From contig NZ_AKVZ01000003.1 in assembly GCF_000273745.1 (NCBI RefSeq), positions 1 through 58,576 on the forward strand: a stretch of 58,576 bases of DNA, given 5' to 3'. Made by a program: the position numbers and the translations under genes. A model generated the notes under the pieces. That model saw only the letters and a program-made list of their open reading frames with translations. It was not told the DNA's origin and made no database searches. The stretch's first letter is position 1. Each line of letters begins with the position of its first letter. Source of the DNA: Rickettsia australis str. Phillips (GTDB lineage Bacteria > Pseudomonadota > Alphaproteobacteria > Rickettsiales > Rickettsiaceae). Shown here in pieces: positions 1 to 9,375 of this stretch.

Positions 1-552
1 TTAGGAAGCGGTAGTAGTCTATGTGCTATTAAAAACGGTCTTAGTCTAACAAGTTCTATGGGCTTTAGCGTACTCGACGGTGTTATGATGGGTACAAGGA
101 CAGGTAACCTTGATCCCGGAATATTGTTGTATCTTATCGATCATGAGAAAATGACTACGAAAGAAATAACCGAGTTATTATATAAGAAGTCGGGGTTACT
201 GGGTATATCCGGCGAAAGCTCCGATATGCGTACTTTGCTTGTCAGTAACTCACCTGATGCTAAATTTGCTATAGATTTATTCGTGTATCGTATTGTACTT
301 GAAATAGGTAAGTTAACTGCTGCACTTGAGGGGATTGATTGTCTAATTTTTACTGCCGGTGTCGGACAGAATTCTGCTGTAATACGTGAGATGATTAGCG
401 AAAAACTTGCATGGCTAGGCATTAAAATAGATGATGCAAAAAACCAAAAAAACGAGCATTTAATAAGTACTGAAAGCAGTAAGGTTAAAGTTTTTGCTGT
501 GCCGACAAACGAAGAGCTAATCATCGCTGAGGAAGTGATGAAGTTTTTATAA
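1..552 (+). CDS. ackA: Acetate kinase, C-terminal part (cut by window edge)
   Basis: This is the last 183 codons of acetate kinase, which interconverts acetate plus ATP with acetyl phosphate in the cytosol. The frame is open from base 1, so the gene begins outside the window. Family signatures are SSMGFSVLDGVMMGTRTGN followed by LDPG (matching the [22 protein letters not shown] region), FTAGVGQNSAVIREMI, and the C-terminal VPTNEELIIAEEV. No disruption is seen in the visible part. The first Met in the frame (base 58) lies inside a conserved motif, so it is not the start. The identification is secure; whether the missing half is intact cannot be seen. Confidence 0.95.
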   Translation, partial: LGSGSSLCAIKNGLSLTSSMGFSVLDGVMMGTRTGNLDPGILLYLIDHEKMTTKEITELLYKKSGLLGISGESSDMRTLLVSNSPDAKFAIDLFVYRIVLEIGKLTAALEGIDCLIFTAGVGQNSAVIREMISEKLAWLGIKIDDAKNQKNEHLISTESSKVKVFAVPTNEELIIAEEVMKFL

Positions 553-667
553 CACAAATTAGTTAATTATTAATTACTTATATCTCTATATTTTCTTTAT
601 TAACTTTTTTTGAAATAAAATATATGCAACTATAGCTATATTTTTAACTTGAATTTGGGAGGAAGTT

Positions 668-1071
668 ATGCCGGAAGATTTTGATAGAAAGAAAGCAGAA
701 ACACAAATAAAGGAGATTAAAAATAATAAGATAAATCCATATAATGATACAATGAAGAAAGATTCTAGAGTGGGTTTATGCAGAGGCAAGTTATAGCTAA
801 AAATGCAGCAGCAGGTTATAAGACAGTATGCAAAATAGAGCAGCAAGCAAAAGAAGCAGGTATTAGTTTAGATAAAGATGCTATGAGACACTTAGAGAAA
901 ATAAAAAGTCGTTATATAGAAACTGCTCAGAAAGCAGAATTTCAAAAATTTCAAAGCGATCAAGCTCATAAAACGAACCAACAAAAAGCTGAAGCATTTA
1001 GGAGTGGTGCAACAGCTGCTGCTAAAAAACAAAGAAAAGAAAATTATAGGACAGGTGGGTGTGGTAAATAA
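668..1071 (+). pseudogene. Hypothetical Rickettsia protein, split by one frameshift
   Basis: A strong ribosome binding site (gggaggaag, 657-665) precedes ATG 668, but that frame stops at TAG 794-796 after 42 codons. A second frame is open from 769, with an ATG at 778, and runs to 1071. The two overlap at 769-793, so a single indel there would give one protein of about 134 residues: a charged start (MPEDFDRKKAETQIKE) joined to an Ala/Lys/Gln-rich, probably helical body ending TGGCGK. I do not recognise the family. The ATG at 778 has no good ribosome binding site, which supports a broken gene over a separate short one, although translation of the 97-residue downstream part cannot be excluded. 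Confidence 0.6.
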
Positions 1072-1122
1072 TTAAATTATAATTTTATTGCATTAATTGG
1101 TACTGGCTACTATTTTAAGCGT

Positions 1123-1824
1123 ATGTCTATACTTCACGCTACAATCCTAACCGTTTTTCCTGCAATGTTTCCTGGGACTCTAGGGGCTTCTTTAGCAGGG
1201 CAAGCACTGAATAAAAATATTTGGTCGTATGATGTTATCAATATTCGGGATTTCGGTCTAACTAAGCATAAAAATGTTGATGATGAAGCTTATGGTGGCG
1301 GTGACGGGCTTATAATGCGTCCTGATGTGCTTGGTAACGCTATAGAACACGCTTTATCTTTAAATCCTAATGCTAGAATTTACTATCCTTCACCTCGCGG
1401 TAGAGTCTTTACTCAAAGCTTTGCTAAGGAGATGTTAAAAAATAAAAACCTTATATTCTTATGTGGACGTTACGAAGGGATTGACGAACGTGTAATTGAA
1501 GAGTATAATGTTAAAGAAATTAGTGTAGGCGACTACATTTTATCCGGCGGAGAAATACCTACGCTCACCATTCTCGATTGCTTAATTAGACTACTGCCAG
1601 GTGTTTTAATGAACCAAAATACCTTATCTTCTGAGTCTTTTGAAGAAGACGGGGAATTTAAGGGCGGGCTTGAATGCGGTTTATATACAAGACCTGAAAT
1701 TTGGCGTGATCGAACTGTACCGAGTGTTTTATTGTCCGGTAACCACAGGCTAATTAATGAGTGGAAAAAAGAGCAATCACGTATGATTACTAAATTACGC
1801 CGTCCGGAGTTACTTAAAGATTGA
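1123..1824 (+). CDS. trmD: tRNA (guanine-37-N1)-methyltransferase TrmD
   Basis: TrmD methylates G37 next to the anticodon in tRNAs reading CNN codons, using S-adenosylmethionine, and so prevents +1 frameshifting. At 233 residues it has normal length. The knotted SAM-binding region shows [12 protein letters not shown] (113-124) and [11 protein letters not shown] (134-144), followed by YTRPE (188-192) and VLLSGNH (202-208). The position of the E. coli catalytic Asp (DSF) appears here as ESF (171-173), a conservative change. The frame ends four bases into an upstream extension of the rplS frame, and the rplS start lies 20 bases downstream, so the trmD-rplS pair is probably cotranscribed. Confidence 0.97.
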   Translation: MSILHATILTVFPAMFPGTLGASLAGQALNKNIWSYDVINIRDFGLTKHKNVDDEAYGGGDGLIMRPDVLGNAIEHALSLNPNARIYYPSPRGRVFTQSFAKEMLKNKNLIFLCGRYEGIDERVIEEYNVKEISVGDYILSGGEIPTLTILDCLIRLLPGVLMNQNTLSSESFEEDGEFKGGLECGLYTRPEIWRDRTVPSVLLSGNHRLINEWKKEQSRMITKLRRPELLKD

Positions 1825-1844
1825 TAGAGTTAAGGAGTAAAAAA

Positions 1845-2261
1845 ATGAATATTATTGACCGCTTTGAACAGGAAAATATTTCAAGGATTACTGCAAATAA
1901 AAAAATTCCTGATTTTGAAGCCGGCGATACAGTTAAGGTCACTGTTAAAATTATTGATAGATCTATTGAGAAAGACGGTAAGGAAAAATTAACGGAAAGA
2001 TTTCAAGCTTATGAAGGTGTAGTTATCGCAAAAAGAAATCGCGGTATTACTTCATCTTTCTTAGTACGTAAAATTAGCCATGGTGAAGGTGTCGAAAGAC
2101 GATTTATGACTTACTCGCCGATAGTACACTCTATTGATGTAGTAAAATACGGAGTAGTGCGTCGTGCTAAACTTTATTATTTAAGAAATAGAAGCGGTAA
2201 GTCAGCTAGAATTAAAGAGAGACATATCCCTATTGCTAGAACCAAAGCAGTAAAATCTTAA
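1845..2261 (+). CDS. rplS: 50S ribosomal protein L19
   Basis: L19 sits at the 30S-50S interface. The product is 138 residues, longer than the E. coli protein (about 115) because of extra N- and C-terminal residues. Core motifs are [30 protein letters not shown] and [17 protein letters not shown]. The frame is open back to 1821, but the start is set at ATG 1845, which follows the Shine-Dalgarno sequence taaggag at 1830-1836. A family C palindromic repeat begins immediately after the stop codon. Confidence 0.96.
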   Translation: MNIIDRFEQENISRITANKKIPDFEAGDTVKVTVKIIDRSIEKDGKEKLTERFQAYEGVVIAKRNRGITSSFLVRKISHGEGVERRFMTYSPIVHSIDVVKYGVVRRAKLYYLRNRSGKSARIKERHIPIARTKAVKS

Positions 2262-2400
2262 ATATACTTGGTGAGTTTCAAAAATTGGATACGTCGTTCT
2301 ACAAGAGCTGCGGTGTTCATGTATGAAGTAACTGCTGCCCTGAGGACTTTGAACTCCTTGCTCTTTTTGAAATTGACCTTCGTCTACCGATTCTTCATTT
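2262..2400 (+). repeat. Family C palindromic repeat after rplS
   Basis: The near-palindrome runs from ggtgagtttcaaaaattgg (2270) to tttttgaaattgacc (2378), with the conserved flanks tatacttg before and tcgtctaccgattcttc after. The same unit lies at 9231, 17311 and 33195, with truncated copies at 20281 and 37628. It starts at the base after the rplS stop codon. An open frame through it (2268-2477) is translated repeat and not a gene. Confidence 0.85.
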
Positions 2401-2465
2401 ACTCAATACGTCATTGCAAGCAACTGAAGGCATTGTTGCATGGATTAAAAAACCTACTCGATGCC

Positions 2466-2580
2466 ATTCCAGCGTAGGTGGGAATCTAGGGTAAAGCAAG
2501 ATAATCAAGTTTTTAATTTCAAAAATTTGCTGTATTTATATATTTTTTTCTGAATTTCCTCCTCTGCGGGAATGACATAG
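2466..2580. repeat. Family E palindromic repeat (degenerate)
   Basis: Its ends are cattccagcgtaggtggga and cctctgcgggaatgacat, a degraded version of the cattcccgcgcaggcggga / gcgggaatgacat palindrome that is well preserved at 54253-54362. It fills the spacer between the family C unit and the convergent GapR-family gene. I see no gene in 2262-2635. Confidence 0.7.
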
Positions 2581-2635
2581 GCGGCTGAGGATAATTCGAC
2601 ATTTCCCTTCCAATGACGATATGCAAGCAAACCTA

Positions 2636-2872
2636 CTAAATCCCTAAAGTATCTCTATAAAGTTCAAGCATAGCATCCTGCTCGGCCAGTTTATCTTTAT
2701 CCAATTTCTTTAGTTTCAATATAGATTTCATAGCTTTAACATCAAAACCATGCGAAAAAGCATCTTGGAAAATATCTTTTACTTTTTGAGACAAATCAGC
2801 TTTTTCTTGTTCCAATCTTTCTATTTTGCTTATATATTGCTCTAATTGTTCTTTTACTACTACTTCTGACAT
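2636..2872 (-). CDS. gapR: GapR-family (DUF2312/UPF0335) DNA-binding protein
   Basis: A 78-residue protein with a long helical, coiled-coil N-terminus (QYISKIERLEQEKADLSQKVKDI), followed by AFSHGFDVKAMKSILKLKK and ending EQDAMLELYRDTLGI. This is the signature of the alphaproteobacterial DUF2312 family. In Caulobacter the member is GapR, which binds overtwisted A+T-rich DNA and is needed for replication and cell-cycle progression. The length is typical. It is transcribed alone on the minus strand, convergent with rplS and divergent from secF. The symbol is assigned by family and no local function is shown. Confidence 0.85.
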   Translation of the reverse strand: MSEVVVKEQLEQYISKIERLEQEKADLSQKVKDIFQDAFSHGFDVKAMKSILKLKKLDKDKLAEQDAMLELYRDTLGI

Positions 2873-2957
2873 AAAAAATCGTTTAACCTTTTTGAATTTA
2901 CTATATAATACAAATATACTACTTATCTTTCAAGAATTGTTCTTTCATTTTATCAAG

Positions 2958-3012
2958 GATTCGCATCCTCACCTATTAAGTATAGGTTGCTGGTGCTCAC
3001 CTCTCAAAATAA
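2958..3012. repeat. Short palindromic fragment, RPE-like
   Basis: The segment contains gcatcctcacctattaagta followed by taggttgctggtgctcac. The core cacctattaagtataggt resembles the central part of family C (actcacgtattaagtatacg) and the 3' side of RPE1. It lies in the gapR-secF divergent spacer and could influence either promoter. It is too short to assign to a family with certainty. Confidence 0.45.
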
Positions 3013-3068
3013 AATTCAATTCTTGCAATACAAGCAGTATATAACTTTTATTCAACGAAATATTAATA

Positions 3069-3995
3069 ATGCAAATTTATCCTTTAAGACTTTTACCTAA
3101 TAAAATCGATTTTGATTTTATGAACTTTAAAGAAGTTAGTTACAGTTTCTCAATTATTTTATCACTCATTAGCTGTATTTGGATCGGTATATATAAATTT
3201 AATTTTGGTATTGATTTTGCCGGCGGTATAGTTATTGAAGTAAGGCTTGATCAAGCTCCTGATTTACCAAAAATGCGAAGGGTTCTAGGTGAGCTTGGAA
3301 TAGGTGAGGTGGTCTTACAGAATTTCGGTAGTGAGCGTGATTTATCGATTAGATTCGGTATTAGTAGCGAAGAAAATCTCATGAAAAATATTGAGTTAAT
3401 TAAAGCATCTTTGCAAAGTAATTTTCCGTATAAGTTTGAATATCGTAAGGTAGATTTTGTTGGTCCGCAAGTCGGTAGGCAGCTAATAGAAGCGGGGGCT
3501 ATGGCTATGCTATTCTCTTGCTTAGCTATTATGGTTTATATTTGGGTGCGTTTTGAGTGGTCTTTCGGTCTTGGTATACTTATCGCCTTAGTGCATGACG
3601 TAATACTCGCGCTTGGGTTTATGAGTATGACAAAGCTTGATTTTAACTTAAGCACTATCGCAGCAGTGTTAACTATTATAGGTTATTCCGTTAATGATTC
3701 GGTAGTAATATATGATAGGATTAGAGAAAATTTACGTAAATATCATAAAAAAAATATCACGAAAATTATTAATTTAAGTATTAATGAGACTTTATCAAGA
3801 ACTATTTTAACAGTAATTACCACGCTACTTGCCAATTTAGCCCTTATTCTTTTCGGCGGTGAGGCAATCCGTAGTTTTAGCGTCCTTGTATTTTTTGGGA
3901 TAATAGCCGGTACTTATTCGTCAATTTTTATCTCCGCCCCGATACTTACAATGTTCGCTAATAGAAAGTTTAATAAAAAAGTAATAGAAAGGTAA
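3069..3995 (+). CDS. secF: Protein translocase subunit SecF
   Basis: SecF works with SecD in the inner membrane to drive the late stage of Sec export using the proton gradient. At 308 residues it has family length. TM1 is [19 protein letters not shown], followed by the family motif [14 protein letters not shown], a periplasmic P1 domain, [17 protein letters not shown] (about 133-149), and the SecF membrane block with [10 protein letters not shown] and [19 protein letters not shown]. secD is not adjacent, so the usual secDF pair is split in this genome. Confidence 0.96.
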   Translation: MQIYPLRLLPNKIDFDFMNFKEVSYSFSIILSLISCIWIGIYKFNFGIDFAGGIVIEVRLDQAPDLPKMRRVLGELGIGEVVLQNFGSERDLSIRFGISSEENLMKNIELIKASLQSNFPYKFEYRKVDFVGPQVGRQLIEAGAMAMLFSCLAIMVYIWVRFEWSFGLGILIALVHDVILALGFMSMTKLDFNLSTIAAVLTIIGYSVNDSVVIYDRIRENLRKYHKKNITKIINLSINETLSRTILTVITTLLANLALILFGGEAIRSFSVLVFFGIIAGTYSSIFISAPILTMFANRKFNKKVIER

Positions 3996-4040
3996 AAAAT
4001 CGTCATTGCAAGCAGGCATCGCCTGTGTGGCTAGTTTTTT

Positions 4041-4162
4041 CGTCATTGCGAGGAAGTTTACAATAGTAAATTGACTAAGCAATCCAGTAAAAAATTCTGA
4101 TTTAAAGAATTTTTTATTATTTTTTCTGGATTGCTACGCAGCCTACGGCTGCTCGCAATGAC
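4041..4162. repeat. Family A palindromic repeat
   Basis: The ends are cgtcattgcgagg and gctgctcgcaatgac. The interior has a second inverted repeat, aatccagtaaaaaattctg against a partner ending tctggattgc. It fills the secF-nuoF spacer. A diverged partial copy precedes it, with cgtcattgc at 4000-4008. Confidence 0.8.
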
Positions 4163-4225
4163 AATTTTCGAGTCACGCTTGTCTTTCCTCGCAATGATGT
4201 TTTTAAGCCATAACGAGAATAGTTT

Positions 4226-5497
4226 ATGCTAAAAGAAGAAGACAAAATTTTTACTAACCTACATGGGGAGCAAATCCATGATTTGAAATCTAGCAAGAAG
4301 CGAGGTGATTGGGATAATACTAAAGCTTTGCTTGATAAAGGTAGAGACTTTATTATTGAAGAGATCAAGAAATCAGGGCTTAGAGGGCGAGGCGGTGCCG
4401 GATTTTTTACCGGTATGAAATGGTCGTTTATGCCCAAAAATTCAGAGAAGCCTTGCTATTTAGTAGTAAATGCCGACGAGTCTGAGCCTGGTACTTGTAA
4501 GGATCGTGATATATTAAGGTTTGAGCCGCACAAATTAATAGAAGGTTGCTTGCTTGCAAGCTTTGCTATAGGAGCGAATGATTGCTATATCTATATTAGA
4601 GGTGAGTTTTATAATGAAGCTTCTAATATTCAGCGTGCCTTAGATGAGGCTTATAAAGACGGGTTAATAGGAAAGAATGCTTGCGGTTCAGGCTTTGATT
4701 GTAATATTTATTTACACCGTGGGGCGGGGGCTTATATTTGCGGTGAGGAAACGGCATTACTTGAAAGCTTAGAGGGTAAAAAAGGCATGCCTCGTTTAAA
4801 ACCGCCTTTTCCTGCTGGATTTGGGCTATATGGCTGCCCGACTACTATAAATAATGTTGAGTCTATCGCAGTAGTGCCGACCATTTTAAGACGAAGAGCT
4901 AGTTGGTTTGCTTCTATCGGTAAGCCTAACAATACCGGTACTAAGATTTTCTGCATATCTGGGCATGTTAATAAGCCTTGCAATGTTGAAGAGGCAATGG
5001 GAATTTCGTTAAAAGAATTGATTGAGAAATATGCCGGCGGTGTTCGAGGCGGTTGGGATAATCTTAAAGCCATAATTCCTGGCGGTTCTTCCGTGCCTTT
5101 ACTTCCTAAGTCATTATGTGAAGTGGATATGGATTTTGATAGTTTAAGAACCGCAGGTTCCGGACTTGGTACAGGTGGTATTATAGTTATGGATAAATCT
5201 ACCGACATTATTTATGCAATAGCACGCCTTAGTAAATTTTACATGCATGAATCATGCGGGCAATGTACTCCTTGCCGTGAAGGTACGGGCTGGATGTGGC
5301 GAGTTATGATGCGGCTAGTTAAAGGTAATGCCCAAAAATCCGAGATCGACGAACTTCTTAATGTTACGAAAGAAATAGAGGGGCATACTATTTGTGCCTT
5401 AGGTGATGCGGCAGCTTGGCCAATCCAAGGGCTGATACGCCATTTTAGAAGCGAGATTGAGGAGAGGATAAAGAGTTATAGCGTAGCAATCTCATGA
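4226..5497 (+). CDS. nuoF: NADH-quinone oxidoreductase subunit F
   Basis: NuoF carries the NADH and FMN sites and the N3 [4Fe-4S] cluster of respiratory complex I. The 423-residue protein has the glycine-rich [16 protein letters not shown] (51-66), [16 protein letters not shown] (80-95), the NADH-binding [19 protein letters not shown] (167-185), and cluster ligands Cys344, Cys347 and Cys350 in [11 protein letters not shown] plus Cys390 in [13 protein letters not shown]. No other nuo gene is adjacent. The last codons and the TGA stop fall inside a family A repeat (agcaatctcatgaaataata), so the tail SVAIS is repeat-derived. Confidence 0.97.
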   Translation: MLKEEDKIFTNLHGEQIHDLKSSKKRGDWDNTKALLDKGRDFIIEEIKKSGLRGRGGAGFFTGMKWSFMPKNSEKPCYLVVNADESEPGTCKDRDILRFEPHKLIEGCLLASFAIGANDCYIYIRGEFYNEASNIQRALDEAYKDGLIGKNACGSGFDCNIYLHRGAGAYICGEETALLESLEGKKGMPRLKPPFPAGFGLYGCPTTINNVESIAVVPTILRRRASWFASIGKPNNTGTKIFCISGHVNKPCNVEEAMGISLKELIEKYAGGVRGGWDNLKAIIPGGSSVPLLPKSLCEVDMDFDSLRTAGSGLGTGGIIVMDKSTDIIYAIARLSKFYMHESCGQCTPCREGTGWMWRVMMRLVKGNAQKSEIDELLNVTKEIEGHTICALGDAAAWPIQGLIRHFRSEIEERIKSYSVAIS

Positions 5498-5593
5498 AAT
5501 AATAAATTCCTGAGGTTGCTTCGTCAATTACTTTGTAATTTCCTTGCAATGACGGAAGCCATGCAACAAGGCTTACAGTCGTTCACAATGACG
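5483..5593. repeat. Family A repeat overlapping the nuoF stop codon
   Basis: The left part gtagcaatctcatgaaataa matches the interior of the copies at 13325 and 16804 (gtggcaatctcatgaaataa). The right part includes ccttgcaatgacgg and ends cacaatgacg. It supplies the nuoF stop codon and fills the spacer before lepB. Confidence 0.75.
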
Positions 5594-5621
5594 ATTTCAA
5601 TTTAAAAATAATTCAGAGATT

Positions 5622-6422
5622 ATGCAAACAGATAATACAAAATCCAACACTAATAGAACAGCTAAGCAAGAGTGGGGGTCTTGTGCTTTTGTAATATGTA
5701 TCGCTTTACTTATTAGAATACTTATTATGGAGCCGTTTACCGTTCCGACCGGTTCTATGAAAGCAACCATACTTGAGAATGATTATATATTTTCTACGAA
5801 ATATAGTTATGGTTATAGTAATTATTCTTTATCTTTTTTTGATTTTATTCCTCTTTTTAAAGGGAGAATATTTGCTCGCGAACCGGAGCGTGGCGATATT
5901 GTAGTTTTTCGTCCGCCTAATGATATGAATGTTAGATATATAAAGCGTTTAATAGGGCTACCCGGCGATAAAATTCAATTGATTGATGACGTAATATATA
6001 TTAACGATAAAAAAATAGAACGCACGGAAGTTGGAACTTATATAAGCGAAGAAGGAATAAAATATTTGAAGTTTAAAGAAATCTTGCCAAACGGTAGAAC
6101 ATATTTTTCTTATAAGCTTGCTCCTATTTTTGGCGTTATATATAATGATAGATACGGTAATACGGATATTTTTTATGTACCTGAAGGGAAATATTTCTTT
6201 TTAGGGGATAATAGAGATCAGTCAAATGATAGTAGAGTAAATCTTGGATTTGTACCGTTTGAAAATTTTATTGCTAAAGCACAATTTATTTGGTTCTCAA
6301 CAAAAATAACTTGGTGGGATAATGATATAGGAGTTATTAATCTAGTACTAAGGTTAAAGCCATGGATTGAATCTGTTAGGTTAAATCGAATTTTCAGAGA
6401 TCTTTATAACACGGATGAGTAA
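5622..6422 (+). CDS. lepB: Signal peptidase I
   Basis: LepB is the inner-membrane Ser/Lys protease that removes Sec and Tat signal peptides. The 266-residue protein has one N-terminal membrane segment (about 20-36), the catalytic serine Ser45 in [13 protein letters not shown] and the general base Lys108 in [13 protein letters not shown], followed by [14 protein letters not shown]. Its stop codon overlaps the rnc start (TAATG), so translation of the two is probably coupled. It heads the lepB-rnc-era unit common in Proteobacteria. Confidence 0.97.
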   Translation: MQTDNTKSNTNRTAKQEWGSCAFVICIALLIRILIMEPFTVPTGSMKATILENDYIFSTKYSYGYSNYSLSFFDFIPLFKGRIFAREPERGDIVVFRPPNDMNVRYIKRLIGLPGDKIQLIDDVIYINDKKIERTEVGTYISEEGIKYLKFKEILPNGRTYFSYKLAPIFGVIYNDRYGNTDIFYVPEGKYFFLGDNRDQSNDSRVNLGFVPFENFIAKAQFIWFSTKITWWDNDIGVINLVLRLKPWIESVRLNRIFRDLYNTDE

Positions 6423-7105
6423 TGAAATCATTTGAGAAGTTAGAAAAGCTGCTTGGCTATAGTTTCAAAAATCAAGAGCTTTTAATAGAGGCGTTGAGTC
6501 ACCCATCTTTAAGACAACATCATGAGTATAAGTATGATAAAGATTATGAACGATTAGAGTTCCTAGGTGATGCTGTATTAAATTTAGTAGTCACGGAAAT
6601 TTTATTTAGAAATTTTGCCAATTATAATGAGGGGAATTTAGCTAAAGTTAGATCATATTTAGTTTGCAAAGAAACAATATGCGTGGTTGGGACCAAGCTA
6701 ACTTTAAAAGATTATATAATTATGACTCATGGTGAAGAAGTAGCAGGAGGGCGTGATAATCCTAATAATATAGAAAATGCTACGGAAGCTTTGATTGCAG
6801 CTATATATCTTGATAGCAATATTGAAATAACCCGTAATATTATCGGGAAATTATGGACAAAATTTATAAAAATTCAGAATTTAACGGATTATGACCCAAA
6901 AACTGCTTTACAAGAATGGGCTCAAGCGAGTCGCCATCACCTACCTATATACCGTCTGATAAACAGAGAAGGAGCTGCCCATTCATCCACTTTTACGGTT
7001 CTTGTAAAAGTAAAAGATTATGAACAAACAGGTACAGGACACTCTATAAAAGAAGCCGAAAAAAACGCAGCACGAGACTTATTGCACAGGCTTAAAGATG
7101 TCTAA
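6422..7105 (+). CDS. rnc: Ribonuclease III
   Basis: RNase III cleaves double-stranded RNA during rRNA maturation and mRNA processing. The 227-residue protein has the signature [16 protein letters not shown] (42-57), including the metal-binding Glu46 and Asp50, a second acidic motif in [13 protein letters not shown], and a C-terminal double-stranded RNA binding domain beginning [10 protein letters not shown]. It overlaps lepB by one base and era by eight. Confidence 0.97.
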   Translation: MKSFEKLEKLLGYSFKNQELLIEALSHPSLRQHHEYKYDKDYERLEFLGDAVLNLVVTEILFRNFANYNEGNLAKVRSYLVCKETICVVGTKLTLKDYIIMTHGEEVAGGRDNPNNIENATEALIAAIYLDSNIEITRNIIGKLWTKFIKIQNLTDYDPKTALQEWAQASRHHLPIYRLINREGAAHSSTFTVLVKVKDYEQTGTGHSIKEAEKNAARDLLHRLKDV

Positions 7106-7979
7106 TCAGAAAACAATTTCGGTTTGTATAATTGGACGACCAAATAGCGGGAAGTCTACTTTGCTAAATAGAATAATCGGTGAAAAACTTTCAATTGTTA
7201 CCCCAAAAGTTCAAACGACTAGGTCAATTATTACCGGTATTATTACCTTAAAAGATACGCAGGTAATTTTATACGATACGCCCGGTATATTTGAGCCGAA
7301 AGGAAGCTTAGAGAAAGCAATGGTAAGATGTGCATGGTCTAGTTTGCATAGTGCGAATTTAGTAATGTTAATTATCGATAGTTTAAAACCGTTTGATGAT
7401 GTAACGCACGATATTTTAGATAAGCTGCGCTCACTTAATATTGTTCCGATATTTTTATTGAATAAAATAGACATCGAATCAAAATCTCGAGATGACATTA
7501 AAGCTTTTTTAATGGAAAATCATCCTGATAGTTTGCTTTTTCCTATATCTGCTTTATCGGGTAAAAATATTAATGGATTACTTGAATATATAACAGGTAA
7601 GGCAAAAATTTCTCCTTGGCTTTATGCAGAAGACGACATAACGGATTTACCGATGCGTTTTATTGCGGCAGAAATCACAAGAGAGCAATTATTTTTTAAT
7701 TTGCAGCAAGAGCTACCTTATAAATTAACCGTACAAACCGAAAAGTGGGAAGATCTTAAAGACAAATCCGTAAAGATTAATCAAGTTATAGTAGTCTCAA
7801 GAGAGAGCTATAAAACTATAATACTCGGTAAAAACGGCTCGAAAATCAGAGAGATAGGAGCAAAATCTCGAATGCAAATGGAGCGGTTTTTTGGCTTTCC
7901 TGTTCATTTATTTTTATTTGTTAAAGTGCGTGAACTGTGGGAAAATAACCCAGATTTTTATCAGTATATGAAGATATGA
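7098..7979 (+). CDS. era: GTPase Era
   Basis: Era binds the 3' end of 16S rRNA and helps 30S assembly. The 293-residue protein has all G motifs: GRPNSGKST (G1), VQTTR (G2), DTPG (G3), NKID (G4) and SALSG (G5). A C-terminal KH domain follows, with [17 protein letters not shown]. Its start overlaps the end of rnc. A family B repeat follows four bases after the stop codon and probably ends the unit. Confidence 0.97.
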   Translation: MSNQKTISVCIIGRPNSGKSTLLNRIIGEKLSIVTPKVQTTRSIITGIITLKDTQVILYDTPGIFEPKGSLEKAMVRCAWSSLHSANLVMLIIDSLKPFDDVTHDILDKLRSLNIVPIFLLNKIDIESKSRDDIKAFLMENHPDSLLFPISALSGKNINGLLEYITGKAKISPWLYAEDDITDLPMRFIAAEITREQLFFNLQQELPYKLTVQTEKWEDLKDKSVKINQVIVVSRESYKTIILGKNGSKIREIGAKSRMQMERFFGFPVHLFLFVKVRELWENNPDFYQYMKI

Positions 7980-7982
7980 AGC

Positions 7983-8064
7983 TGTCACTCCGTGGCTTGA
8001 CCACGGGATTCAGTATTTTTAAAATTATTTTATGGACCCCGTGGCTTGACCACGGGGTGACACG
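7983..8064. repeat. Family B palindromic repeat
   Basis: A near-perfect inverted repeat runs from gtcactccgtggcttgacca to ccgtggcttgaccacggggt, around an A+T-rich centre. The same unit occurs at 10627 (inside a gene), 40946, 44380 and 49477. Its strong hairpin between era and ruvC could act as a terminator, but there is no U tract. Confidence 0.8.
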
Positions 8065-8076
8065 GTATATGTAATC

Positions 8077-8547
8077 ATGATAGTACTTGGGATTGATCCG
8101 GCACTTGGGAGTCTTGGATGGGCGGTAGTTGCAAGGCAGTCGACAAAACTAAAATATTTAGCTAGCGGTATTATTAAAACAAATAGTCAAGATGAAATTC
8201 ATAATAGACTCGCCTTTATTAACAGTACATTAGAAAAAGTAATATTAGAATATCAACCAAATATGGCAGCGATTGAAGAAACATTTGTTAATACTAATAG
8301 CGTGACTTCGTTAAAGCTTGGCTATGCTAGAGGTGCGATAATGTCGCTGTTCGGTAGGTATAATTTGGACATGCAGGAATTTAAACCAAATACAGTAAAA
8401 AAAACCGTGACCGGTTATGGGCATGCAGAGAAAGACCAAATTTTGCATATGATAAAGCTTTTGCTGCCCGGCACTTCCTTAATTACTAATTCCGATGAAG
8501 CTGACGCTATAGCAATCGCTTATACTTGTCATGTTATGAGAGTTTAA
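8077..8547 (+). CDS. ruvC: Holliday junction endonuclease RuvC
   Basis: RuvC resolves Holliday junctions made by RecA and RuvAB. The 156-residue protein begins [17 protein letters not shown], with the first catalytic Asp at position 6, then [11 protein letters not shown] and the C-terminal acidic motif [13 protein letters not shown]. The length is typical. The TAA stop is directly followed by the ATG of the next gene with no gap. ruvA and ruvB are not adjacent. Confidence 0.96.
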   Translation: MIVLGIDPALGSLGWAVVARQSTKLKYLASGIIKTNSQDEIHNRLAFINSTLEKVILEYQPNMAAIEETFVNTNSVTSLKLGYARGAIMSLFGRYNLDMQEFKPNTVKKTVTGYGHAEKDQILHMIKLLLPGTSLITNSDEADAIAIAYTCHVMRV

Positions 8548-9243
8548 ATGAATCCGGTTATAATATTAGTTGTCCCGCAAATGGGTGAGAATATCGGTGC
8601 TACTGCAAGAGCAATGAAGAATTTTGGCTTAAGTGAGCTTAGAATCGTAGCTCCAAGAGATGGCTGGCCAAATGAGCAAGCACGTAGTAATGCAGTCGGA
8701 GCGGTTAATATTATAGATAATGCAAAAATTTATGATAACCTAGAGGATAGCATTCAAGACCTTGAATATTTATACGCTACTACTTGTATTAAAAGGGCTA
8801 TGAATAAAGATTATGTATTTTCACAAAATTTGCCTTTAGATTATCCAAATTCTGAAAAAGTGGGGATAATGTTTGGGCGGGAAAATAATGGTCTTAGCAA
8901 TGAAGAAGTCGCACTCGCCAATAAGATTATCACTATTAACACAACCGAATTTAGCTCGTTAAATATCGCTCAAGCAGTTATTATTATCTGCTATGAATTG
9001 TTCCGTAATTCTAAGCCTAGAGAGGATATACATAATATTCAAAAATTAGCTACTAAAGAAGAAATGAATCATTTTTTAACAAATTTATTCGGCAAACTCG
9101 ATAAAGCTGGATTCTTCAAAGCTCCTGATAAAAAACCTGCCATGCAGCAAAATATCACTAATATATTTACACGTATCAATAGTCTCTCTTCCCCTGAAGT
9201 TCAAACACTGCAAGGTATCATAAAGTCTTTGTATACTCGATGA
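8548..9243 (+). CDS. trmJ: SpoU-class RNA methyltransferase, TrmJ-like
   Basis: This is a SPOUT-fold 2'-O-ribose methyltransferase of the TrmJ/LasT type. The signatures are the N-terminal VVPQMGENIGATARAMKNFGL, the central IMFGRENNGLSNEEV, and INTTEFSSLNIAQAVIIICYEL, all of which form the SAM-binding knot. By family it should modify position 32 of some tRNAs, but the substrate cannot be read from sequence. The 231-residue length fits. The final Tyr-Thr-Arg-stop is encoded by the first bases of a family C repeat (tatactcgatgaacttc). Confidence 0.85.
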   Translation: MNPVIILVVPQMGENIGATARAMKNFGLSELRIVAPRDGWPNEQARSNAVGAVNIIDNAKIYDNLEDSIQDLEYLYATTCIKRAMNKDYVFSQNLPLDYPNSEKVGIMFGRENNGLSNEEVALANKIITINTTEFSSLNIAQAVIIICYELFRNSKPREDIHNIQKLATKEEMNHFLTNLFGKLDKAGFFKAPDKKPAMQQNITNIFTRINSLSSPEVQTLQGIIKSLYTR

Positions 9244-9375
9244 ACTTCAAAAATTGGCATCGTCGTTTTACAAAAGCTGTGGTACTCACGTATTAAGTAT
9301 ACGCTGCGTTCCTCGCCTAGTGAACTCCTTGCTCTTTTTGAAGTTGATTTTCGTTTACCAACTCTTTATTTACTT
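9231..9375 (+). repeat. Family C repeat overlapping the trmJ stop codon
   Basis: The unit starts gtatactcgatgaacttcaa and ends tttttgaagttgattttcg, with the conserved core ctcacgtattaagtatacgc. It contains the trmJ stop codon at one end. At the other end it supplies the last codons and stop of the minus-strand MNT-HEPN pseudogene. Confidence 0.8.

Noticed and set aside
2268..2477. Open frame of 69 codons after rplS
   Set aside because: It is a translation of the family C repeat; similar frames appear in other copies and no protein family is recognised.
7983..8064. Intrinsic terminator after era
   Set aside because: The hairpin is strong but no U tract follows, and the same element occurs inside a coding frame, so terminator function is not supported.
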